38,024 nucleotides of DNA, from IMG/VR virus record IMGVR_UViG_3300035162_001736, positions 1-38,024 of that record; one strand, 5' to 3'. Of this stretch, positions 1-5,725 are shown piece after piece. The stretch is from a virus. The notes under the pieces are model-generated. The model was given only the letters and a program-made list of their open reading frames with translations, was not told the DNA's origin and did not search any database. The translations under genes and the position numbers were made by a program. Each line of letters begins with the position of its first letter. Position 1 is the stretch's first letter.

Positions 1-1
1 T

Positions 2-385
2 AAGAGAAAGGCCATAGCTGACCAGAAGAGAGCTAACAAGCAGGCTGCATACGAGGCAGAGCTGGAAGCACAGCGAGCCAAGAACGATGGTTTGACAGAT
101 TGGGAGTTGCAGCAAAAAGAGCGAGCCAAGGCGTTGGAAGCAAAAAGGGACGCTGTTGCAGTAATTGCAGAGCCTATCCTGACTTCTCTGAGAAATGCTG
201 GCGGCGATTTCTGCGCTGACATCTCTTGCCAGATATTAGACGGTCACTTTCCCTCTAACCGAGCTGCAACGATTGTTATCGAGATCATAGCAAAGCAGTC
301 AGGCAGAAAGGGTTCTAAGGCTTATGATGCTGCTTACCCTGCGGCAGAGCAGTTATTTAAATCAATAGCGGAGCAATTGCAATAA
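2..385 (+). CDS. Hypothetical protein, 5' end cut by window edge
   Basis: The frame is open from base 2 to a TAA stop, giving 127 visible residues with no obvious start inside the window. A TTG at 92 could be mistaken for a start, but the upstream codons are open and coding-like, so I treat the gene as partial. The first 45 or so visible residues are Lys, Glu and Ala rich and would form a charged helix or coiled coil. The rest is a mixed helical domain with two cysteines (a CADISC segment). I do not recognise a family. It is the first of a co-oriented row of small genes of the kind found in phage early or accessory regions. Confidence 0.6.
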   Translation, partial: KRKAIADQKRANKQAAYEAELEAQRAKNDGLTDWELQQKERAKALEAKRDAVAVIAEPILTSLRNAGGDFCADISCQILDGHFPSNRAATIVIEIIAKQSGRKGSKAYDAAYPAAEQLFKSIAEQLQ

Positions 386-394
386 TCAACCACA

Positions 395-407
395 GCCCCT
401 CCGGGGC
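395..407 (+). other. Short GC hairpin between small genes
   Basis: gcccc-tcc-ggggc forms a 5-bp stem with a 3-base loop, 17 bases before the next start codon. No T-run follows; the Shine-Dalgarno AAGGAG comes right after it. It may protect or pause the transcript rather than terminate it. The hairpin at 1723-1744 has the same gcccc/ggggc core. Confidence 0.4.
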
Positions 408-423
408 ATTAAGGAGCAAGTCA

Positions 424-771
424 ATGAACAATATGCCCGATAGCAATACCGCAGCATTGAATCAATACATGCTAGATCAAGATCGTCTTGATTTAGCTGC
501 TGAGATTGCAGCCGATGACGAAGAGATGCGGCTTGATGATTTAGTTCTTGCTGAGATTGAAACGGATGGCTTAGTCGCTCTGGAGGCGATAGGCACAGAA
601 GCAACTTTAGAATCCATGCATCATGCTGACAAGAATTTCAGAGAAGCATTGATGGAAGCTATTCAATGCAAAGGCTCAAACTCTCAAGATGCTGCCGATA
701 AAGACTTGGGAAAGATATTCAGAGAACTCACGTATGAGTATATCGCACACTCAATGGAGGATTTGATATGA
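424..771 (+). CDS. Small acidic hypothetical protein
   Basis: This 115-aa protein has a clear AAGGAG ribosome site seven bases before its ATG. It is strongly acidic (many Asp and Glu across residues 18-60) and predicted helical, without membrane segments or metal motifs. Its TGA stop overlaps the next ATG (ATGA), which implies translational coupling. I do not recognise a family. Acidic small phage proteins are sometimes DNA mimics or inhibitors of host enzymes, but nothing here shows that. Confidence 0.6.
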   Translation: MNNMPDSNTAALNQYMLDQDRLDLAAEIAADDEEMRLDDLVLAEIETDGLVALEAIGTEATLESMHHADKNFREALMEAIQCKGSNSQDAADKDLGKIFRELTYEYIAHSMEDLI

Positions 772-992
772 GCAAGCCTAACTGGCTAGTAGACAAGGAC
801 TACAAGCCATCTGAGAAACGCCGTGCAGAGCTACGGCAAACCATGAAGGTATGGGACTTTTACGATGAGTTTGTATGGGATGACCATAAGCCTTGGTGGC
901 TACGCTTTTTGCAGGTACTGGGTTTTGTGGCTACGGGCGTAGGGCTAACAGCCTGCATCTACTACTCCACACTAATTTTATTTTTGCTTTAA
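768..992 (+). CDS. Small C-terminal membrane protein
   Basis: This 74-aa protein starts inside the stop of the previous gene (ATGA overlap). Residues 1-44 are polar and rich in Trp, Asp and Lys (DFYDEFVWDD, HKPWW). From about residue 46 to the end is one long hydrophobic stretch able to span the membrane once, with the N-terminus probably cytoplasmic. No family is recognised. Its place among early-side small genes, far from the lysis cassette, argues against a holin; a host-membrane-directed accessory role is possible. Confidence 0.6.
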   Translation: MSKPNWLVDKDYKPSEKRRAELRQTMKVWDFYDEFVWDDHKPWWLRFLQVLGFVATGVGLTACIYYSTLILFLL

Positions 993-1003
993 GGAGAAAT
1001 TTT

Positions 1004-1228
1004 ATGGATTTAGAAAACAAAAAACAAATTTCTGATTTATTAGAAGAGACGCGACAAAGGATCGTTGCTCAAGGTCGTGTTGTCGATGACCGTCTTTTGC
1101 GGAGAGAGAAAAATCTTGAAAGCGTTTTAAATAGACTGGAATCGATTAGGTCTTGTGATGTAAGCCTTCGATATGTTCGCAAAGGCTGGCCAGTAAACAT
1201 AACTCCATCTCTAAATAGGGAAGTTTAA
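1004..1228 (+). CDS. Small helical hypothetical protein
   Basis: This 74-aa protein has a strong AAGGAG site seven bases before the ATG at 1004. A longer reading of this frame from 893 would overlap the membrane gene and lacks a ribosome site, so I reject it. Residues 1-50 are a charged helix (Glu/Lys/Arg, probable coiled coil), followed by a short basic tail. Its stop abuts the next start directly. No known family is recognised. Confidence 0.65.
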   Translation: MDLENKKQISDLLEETRQRIVAQGRVVDDRLLRREKNLESVLNRLESIRSCDVSLRYVRKGWPVNITPSLNREV

Positions 1229-1711
1229 ATGTATATTATTTTATCGCTCGACAACACCATTTCGGATGACTCTTGGCGCGCTCACAGGATTGATTGGACT
1301 GAACAAGACGCCATGACTCGTAACAACGACTACCATTTGCTTTCTGGATTTGACGTGCCTGGCAACGAATGGTTGTGGCAGAGCAACGATTACAAGATTG
1401 TGGTTCTCACCTCACGCCCCAAATTTTATTCAGCCATTACTGTTCACTGGCTAAAGAGTATTGGTCTTGACCCTGCTTGCTTAATCATGAGAGACGATAG
1501 CGATTATTCTTCCGCTCCTAAGTTAAAGTACGATCAGCTACAGTTGTTTTACGAAAAGATGGGCGCTAGCTCGGAAGACATCGTTGGAGCCTATGACGAC
1601 TGCCGAGAGGTCGTAGAGATGTATTGTGAGCAGGGCATTAAAGGTAGCGTAATAGCTATCCACAATGAGCATCAAGACTCAGATCTCTATAGCAAGGACA
1701 ATGACCGTTGA
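1229..1711 (+). CDS. HAD-superfamily phosphatase-like protein, Ser at nucleophile position
   Basis: This 160-aa protein has the layout of small phage HAD phosphatases (nucleotidase or polynucleotide 3'-phosphatase-like). Motif I is at residues 3-13 and reads hhLSLDNTISD. Motif II is VVLTSR (residues 58-63), motif III lysine is K98 or K100, and motif IV is DD at 123-124 in the segment GAYDDCREVV. In the family, motif I is DxDxT and the first Asp is the nucleophile; here that position is Ser6, while the acid/base Asp8 is kept. The fold assignment is fairly secure, but ordinary phosphatase catalysis is doubtful. The gene begins immediately after the previous stop and is followed by a strong hairpin. 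A role in nucleotide or nucleic-acid end metabolism is an inference from family. Confidence 0.65.
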   Translation: MYIILSLDNTISDDSWRAHRIDWTEQDAMTRNNDYHLLSGFDVPGNEWLWQSNDYKIVVLTSRPKFYSAITVHWLKSIGLDPACLIMRDDSDYSSAPKLKYDQLQLFYEKMGASSEDIVGAYDDCREVVEMYCEQGIKGSVIAIHNEHQDSDLYSKDNDR

Positions 1712-1722
1712 ATAACCTTTCT

Positions 1723-1744
1723 GAAGCCCCTAGAATGGGGCTTC
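1723..1744 (+). terminator. Perfect 8-bp hairpin after HAD gene, possible terminator
   Basis: gaagcccc, a 6-base loop (tagaat), then ggggcttc form a perfect 8-bp stem 11 bases after the HAD stop codon. The downstream tract is atactaaataag, without a T-run, so it is a weak intrinsic terminator at best. It could also be a processing or 3'-stabilising hairpin. Confidence 0.45.
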
Positions 1745-1773
1745 ATACTAAATAAGAAGGCAGCAATGAGTTG

Positions 1774-1989
1774 GTGAATAAAATTAATATCCCGACAATC
1801 GAAGAAGAAAAAGAAGCATTACGAGAAAAGATTGCTCAGCAGATTAGAGTCTATTTATCCAAAGGCGGCGTTATAAAAAGATACCCCAGAGGCGAATCTT
1901 CTTTGGATTTTTCTCACATAAATAGCTTAGGCGAAGTAAAGCGATCAGGATTTGAAAGGCGAAACAAAAGTAAGACCTTGGCAAACTGA
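1774..1989 (+). CDS. Small hypothetical protein with unusual start region
   Basis: About 71 aa from a GTG at 1774 (TTG at 1771 is also possible). It has a Glu/Lys/Arg-rich helix (EEEKEALREKI, then an amphipathic segment to YLSKGG) and a basic tail. The best-placed ATG (1766, after AAGAAGG) opens a three-codon reading frame, Met-Ser-Trp-stop, whose TGA overlaps the GTG. One extra T in the TT at 1771-1772 would join that ATG to this frame. So this is either a coupled minicistron, a decayed start or a sequencing slip. Function is unknown. Confidence 0.5.
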   Translation: MNKINIPTIEEEKEALREKIAQQIRVYLSKGGVIKRYPRGESSLDFSHINSLGEVKRSGFERRNKSKTLAN

Positions 1990-2007
1990 ATAGTTTTAGG
2001 AGGCATT

Positions 2008-2226
2008 ATCAAGTACAAAAACTTTATTTTAAAAGATATGGACGAAACTGAGCGCTGGCTAAACAAAGCCTCTGAAAGATTCTCTAAGGATGATTTGAAC
2101 TTTCTTCAAACCATGGCCTGGAATATTTCAAACATGGAGAATTTTATATTTTCTAAAGAAGATATAAGCGATGAATTCTTTAGCTACATGAGAGCAGAAG
2201 GGCATTATCAAAAACACTTGCACTAG
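2008..2226 (+). CDS. Small hypothetical protein, probable non-ATG start
   Basis: The frame is open from the stop at 1987-1989. A perfect AGGAGG (1998-2003) sits four bases before an ATC at 2008, followed by a coherent N-terminus (KYKNFILKDMDETERW). The first ATG (2038) has no ribosome site, so I favour initiation at ATC 2008 (72 aa), or an ATG changed to ATC; the ATG form would be 62 aa. The protein is helical and acidic with no recognised family. Its TAG stop shares CTAG with the stop of the leftward endolysin gene. It is in the same frame as the preceding gene, separated by a single TGA. Confidence 0.45.
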   Translation: MKYKNFILKDMDETERWLNKASERFSKDDLNFLQTMAWNISNMENFIFSKEDISDEFFSYMRAEGHYQKHLH

Positions 2227-2675
2227 CTTTCATCTGGGTACTCGCCTGTGGCGATCATAGATGCGAGTTCAACAGAGCGGCCCTTTACGGTGCGGCTCCA
2301 ATCGGAATCTAAAAATTCTTCTGCGGCAGTCTTATAGTCTGCCTGTTCCATCGCATCTAGTGCCAGTACGAATTTGCGTAGCTTCGTAGCTCCCAGGTTA
2401 AAGCTGATGTCGATCATAGCATCTTTTCTTGTTTGATCTAAATCGCTGAACCAAGCGTACTCTATGCTCAGTTCCTTGATTACACGCTCGATGTCTTGCT
2501 CTAGCAAGAAGTCTACTTCTTTGTCTGAAAGACCCAGCCCGCCGTTAACATCGACATTTCTGCCAATCCCTATTGTCCAGTGGCCTGCCGAGCACTTGTA
2601 GATAAGGTGACGGCCATTAGTGACAACCTCACCCTCATGCCTCTTGAGCATCTCGATTAAGTTCTGCATGTCCAT
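2223..2675 (-). CDS. Endolysin, GH24 (T4-type) lysozyme
   Basis: This 150-aa muramidase cuts the MurNAc-GlcNAc bond of peptidoglycan at the end of infection. Family marks are the catalytic Glu in KRHEG (E14), the active-site hairpin ending YKCSAGHWTIGIGRN with Cys28 at the T4 Asp20 position, and Thr34 at the T4 Thr26 position. A C-terminal helical lobe carries the conserved SFNLG segment (about residues 91-95) and a W in the DSDWSR segment (about residue 125). The Glu...Cys-x5-Thr form is a known natural variant of phage GH24 enzymes, so activity is expected. There is no signal peptide, which fits dependence on the holin encoded next door. The start overlaps the holin stop as TAATG; a second ATG two codons in is also possible. 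Confidence 0.92.
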   Translation of the reverse strand: MDMQNLIEMLKRHEGEVVTNGRHLIYKCSAGHWTIGIGRNVDVNGGLGLSDKEVDFLLEQDIERVIKELSIEYAWFSDLDQTRKDAMIDISFNLGATKLRKFVLALDAMEQADYKTAAEEFLDSDWSRTVKGRSVELASMIATGEYPDES

Positions 2676-3061
2676 TACTTCTCTCTGCTAACTTTTTTTA
2701 CTTTCTCGTAGCTTCTGGCGCCAACTAAACCCAACATGCCAAGCATAGTGCTAGTTAATAAAGTGCTATCAATTTCTGGGACTTCTACCCATATGCCCAA
2801 GAATGGCGCTAAGATAGTTGAGTAAAGCAAAGAGAATCCGCAGCACCAGCCTATGGCAGGTCGCCATCCAGAGACAAAAAGGCTCTTATGAGCAGCCTCG
2901 GTTTTGTTGATCTCTAGTTGTGCAAGAACTTGCTCTTGAGAATGTCTGTCGGCCATTGTTGCGAGATCATGACTTAGCCTGTCGCGGGTCGTTTTGTCCG
3001 GTACTGCTCTTTCCAGCAACGCAGATACGGGGCCAATCAGGGCGCTAATCGTAGACAGCAT
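2675..3061 (-). CDS. Holin, GTA 3TM family
   Basis: This 128-aa protein matches the pattern of the 3TM holins first named from gene transfer agents. It has an N-terminal helix (residues 1-20), a charged amphipathic middle ending near AAHKSLFVSGWRP, and hydrophobic segments at about 62-90 and 101-114. A conserved late motif reads GLVGARSYEKVKKV. In this family the protein oligomerises in the inner membrane and releases the cytoplasmic endolysin. The position directly upstream of the endolysin, with overlapping stop and start, supports the role. It is followed upstream by a 45-aa membrane peptide gene. Confidence 0.85.
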   Translation of the reverse strand: MLSTISALIGPVSALLERAVPDKTTRDRLSHDLATMADRHSQEQVLAQLEINKTEAAHKSLFVSGWRPAIGWCCGFSLLYSTILAPFLGIWVEVPEIDSTLLTSTMLGMLGLVGARSYEKVKKVSREK

Positions 3062-3199
3062 TTAGATAACAGCCCAGATCAAGCCGGCAAAGATCAAAAT
3101 CCAGATCACAATTGCAGCCCCTAAAGTCGAATGGGTAGTTGTCTGCACGAGTCTCCAGGCTGGTCCGCCAATCTTCGATAGTATTTTTTTCAAGCTCAT
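3062..3199 (-). CDS. 45-aa single-span membrane peptide in lysis cassette
   Basis: This short gene fills the gap between the holin and the coiled-coil membrane protein. It has an ATG at 3199 preceded by AGAGGTG seven bases away, and a TAA one base before the holin ATG. The product has a basic N-terminus (MSLKKILSKIGG), then a hydrophobic span at about residues 28-45 (AAIVIWILIFAGLIWAVI). Placement suggests a lysis helper such as an antiholin or pinholin-like peptide, but there is no direct family match. The AAGAGG site overlaps the stop of the upstream gene, so translation is probably coupled. Confidence 0.7.
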   Translation of the reverse strand: MSLKKILSKIGGPAWRLVQTTTHSTLGAAIVIWILIFAGLIWAVI

Positions 3200-3208
3200 A
3201 AACACCTC

Positions 3209-3673
3209 TTATATAATTATGTAAATTAATAAAGTTAAGCTGCCGATCGTAAATGCGAACATGGAACAAATAAGAACCACGTCAGCAAAGAATTTTTTTT
3301 GTTCAGCAGCTCTTCTTTGATTGATTCGCCTGCGAGTTCTTTCTTCTTGTCGAATTCGCATCATCCGGGTGTAGACCTCTGCCTGGCCGGAATAAACAAA
3401 TAACTCTCTAAGCTGCTTTTCTAATTCCTTGGTTTTATGTTCGGCTAAAGCAACCTCTAGCGCATACGCCTCAACACTTTGCTTTGCGAAGACTTTGCTG
3501 CCCAGGGTTGAGTTGTCTACCTGAGCTCTGGCTTTTGCTATTTCATCTTTAGCGTCAAAAAATTGACTAAAATATACCGTTAGCTCACTGGCATCTTTTC
3601 GCAGCTTAAAACCTTTCTGAATGATAGCAACCGCTTTGGAGGCGGTAGCCAGTGCAATTCCAATTTCAAGCAT
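3209..3673 (-). CDS. Coiled-coil protein with C-terminal membrane anchor
   Basis: This 154-aa protein has an N-terminal segment (residues 1-27, IGIALATASKAVAIIQKG), a long charged helical middle, a strongly basic stretch near residues 103-125 (RIRQEERTRRRINQRR), and one hydrophobic span at about 131-154. Proteins of this shape recur beside endolysin and holin genes in marine phages without an assigned function. It could be a spanin-like or lysis-regulating factor, but it lacks a lipobox and a typical Rz layout with an N-terminal anchor. It lies between the internal virion proteins and the 45-aa membrane peptide. Confidence 0.7.
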   Translation of the reverse strand: MLEIGIALATASKAVAIIQKGFKLRKDASELTVYFSQFFDAKDEIAKARAQVDNSTLGSKVFAKQSVEAYALEVALAEHKTKELEKQLRELFVYSGQAEVYTRMMRIRQEERTRRRINQRRAAEQKKFFADVVLICSMFAFTIGSLTLLIYIII

Positions 3674-3697
3674 TGCATTGTCACCTTATCTCCTCAA

Positions 3698-5713
3698 CTA
3701 ATCCGCTATCACAATCTCTTCTTCTGTCTCTTCAACTGGGAAAAATGAAGTATCGCCTTGACCAGACAAACCTCTGGGCGGAATCTGAGCAAATCCTAAG
3801 ATAGTCGAGGCTTCAGCCCTGCCAATGTTCGCAGCCCTTGGAGCAGCTTTCGCTGTATATTCTTCAAGAAGTTTAACCACTGCAGCGATTTCTTCTGGAG
3901 ATTCAGACATCAACATTTTTGCCATTCGCTCTTGAACCTTTTCGGGTATTGTAGCTCTCTGCAATACTCTTACAGCCATGCTCATAAGACCGCTAACTGG
4001 GTTGAAGCTAGACTGAATAGCGTCTCCAGCCGCTTCTGCAGCGCCTGGATTTGACTCTAGTTGATCAACTGCAGCTCTTCTGGCTGCGGTTGGAGATCCG
4101 CCAAGAATCTTACCAGCTCTCTCAAATAGCTGCTTTTCTCTTAAAAGAGCGGCCTCTAACAGGTCATAGCCTGATTGATTGGTATTTGGGAAAAGAAGTT
4201 TTATTTTAGCTCGCATGTCTGGAGAGCCAATTATTCTTTTTGCAAAATTAGCTTCATTTGATGGAGTTGTGATTTTATTCAGAATGCTTCTTGTTGCGCC
4301 AATTGCAAAAACTTCTCGTTCAGCTTGGCTAAAGTCATTTAACAGTTTAGAGACTTGCTCTGGCGCAAAACTTGGCTTGCTAAAATCTGAAAGTCCTAGC
4401 TCTAAAGCCTCGACAACTTCAATGTCACCCTTATAAACATTTCGAGCATTACGGTAAGCTGACACGCCGTCCACTTCGGTAACTTCATCTAAGATATTTA
4501 TATACTGCTGGCGTAAGCCTTTTAATGCGTTAGCCTCTGCGGGAGCCATGCCAGTGCCATCGAAGCCTTTACGAATAACATCGTCTAACCCTCGCTTTAT
4601 GTAGTCAAGAGTCCTTACATCAGGAAGTTCGCCCTCTCCCTGCAGCATAAATCTATAGCCGTCTCCTCCTGCTAACATATCAGCATCTTGCTCATATCTT
4701 GCAATAGTTTTTGCTCTTTTATATGCTTCTTGAAATGCTGGATTGTTCTCTAATAGATTAAGTATGCGAGGATCGTCTACAGTCCCGAATGCATAAGCTT
4801 CATCGTATACATCGTCAGCGTTGCGCCTTAAATTGGTTATTAGAGTATCTTGTGTCGCATAAAAATTATCATTACTTACTGCGTCTTTAACCTGCTCTCC
4901 AACTCTAGCTCTAGATCCAGAGCGCATGTCTTCTAATGTGTCTTGAATTATTGCTGGCGAGTCGCCTCTTCCGGCTGTGTTAACGGCGTCTGTTAGGTTA
5001 GTAAGTGGTCGAGTTGTTGTTCCGATTGTGGCTGGAACACCTAAGTATGCGTCTGCCTGCATCGTATTAACGACATCTTGCATAGTGCCGCCCTTGCTTG
5101 AAACAGAATCAAAGATTCTTCGCAAAGCGCCCATGTCTATCATGCTATCACTAGCAATTAATCGTTCTTTAATTGCATTCCACGCAGCTCCGCCAGCCCT
5201 GGCCGTAAGAGGAATGCCCGCGCCAAGAACTGCTCCGGCAATAAGCCCGATTGCGCCGCCTTCAAATCTATCTCCTGGATTACCAGCTCCTGCTCCGCCG
5301 ACTAAGCCGGTTCCGGTTCCAACCATCACTCCTCTTCCAATGGTGTTTTGAGGGATAACTTTTGCTGCCTGTGTTGCTGTTGTTGTTCCTAGTTGCCTTA
5401 GTTTATTCAATGCTCCAAGACTTCTCGTTGCAGCCGCAGCAGTTCCTGCTGTGCTGGCCCCGCCAGTAAACGGGGCTGCTGCCAGTGACCCAATTAGCGG
5501 AAGGAATCCACCTCCAATTTCTCCAGATAGGGCAACGCCTGGATTTTCATCCGCGAACTGTGTATAGCTGTCATTAATCATGTTCAGCTCTTCTTCATAA
5601 GTCTCATCGCCGCGCATTGATCTTATTCTGGCTTCAAGCTCATCGCCCCAGCCCATGGCCAAGCCTTGACCGAGAACTGCGCGAGCCGTGTTACCCCAAA
5701 AATTGTCTGCCAT
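3698..5713 (-). CDS. Putative internal virion / ejection protein
   Basis: This 671-aa protein starts MADNFWGNTARAVLGQG. Residues of about 58-185 are rich in Gly and Ala with glycine-zipper-like stretches (GEIGGGFLPLIGSLAAA, GTGTGLVGGAGAG, GAIGLIAGAVLGAG) that could insert into a membrane. The remainder is helical and charged. Phage ejection proteins often pair glycine-zipper membrane segments with long helices and are placed late in the structural operon, as here. No catalytic motif (for example transglycosylase) is visible. The role in DNA delivery is inferred from composition and position. Confidence 0.6.
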   Translation of the reverse strand: MADNFWGNTARAVLGQGLAMGWGDELEARIRSMRGDETYEEELNMINDSYTQFADENPGVALSGEIGGGFLPLIGSLAAAPFTGGASTAGTAAAATRSLGALNKLRQLGTTTATQAAKVIPQNTIGRGVMVGTGTGLVGGAGAGNPGDRFEGGAIGLIAGAVLGAGIPLTARAGGAAWNAIKERLIASDSMIDMGALRRIFDSVSSKGGTMQDVVNTMQADAYLGVPATIGTTTRPLTNLTDAVNTAGRGDSPAIIQDTLEDMRSGSRARVGEQVKDAVSNDNFYATQDTLITNLRRNADDVYDEAYAFGTVDDPRILNLLENNPAFQEAYKRAKTIARYEQDADMLAGGDGYRFMLQGEGELPDVRTLDYIKRGLDDVIRKGFDGTGMAPAEANALKGLRQQYINILDEVTEVDGVSAYRNARNVYKGDIEVVEALELGLSDFSKPSFAPEQVSKLLNDFSQAEREVFAIGATRSILNKITTPSNEANFAKRIIGSPDMRAKIKLLFPNTNQSGYDLLEAALLREKQLFERAGKILGGSPTAARRAAVDQLESNPGAAEAAGDAIQSSFNPVSGLMSMAVRVLQRATIPEKVQERMAKMLMSESPEEIAAVVKLLEEYTAKAAPRAANIGRAEASTILGFAQIPPRGLSGQGDTSFFPVEETEEEIVIAD

Positions 5714-5725
5714 GACTTCTTCCTT

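Noticed and set aside
893-1003. N-terminal extension of the 74-aa helical protein
   Set aside because: It overlaps the membrane protein gene and lacks a ribosome site; AAGGAG precedes ATG 1004.
1774-2226. Alternative genetic code with TGA read as Trp
   Set aside because: Joining the two small genes across TGA would fit, but many late genes end with TGA in ATGA or GTGA overlaps, so TGA works as stop.
3045-3269. 74-aa leftward reading frame across the holin and small membrane genes
   Set aside because: It lies in another frame over two better-supported genes (holin and the 45-aa peptide with its own ribosome site), and has an unlikely composition.
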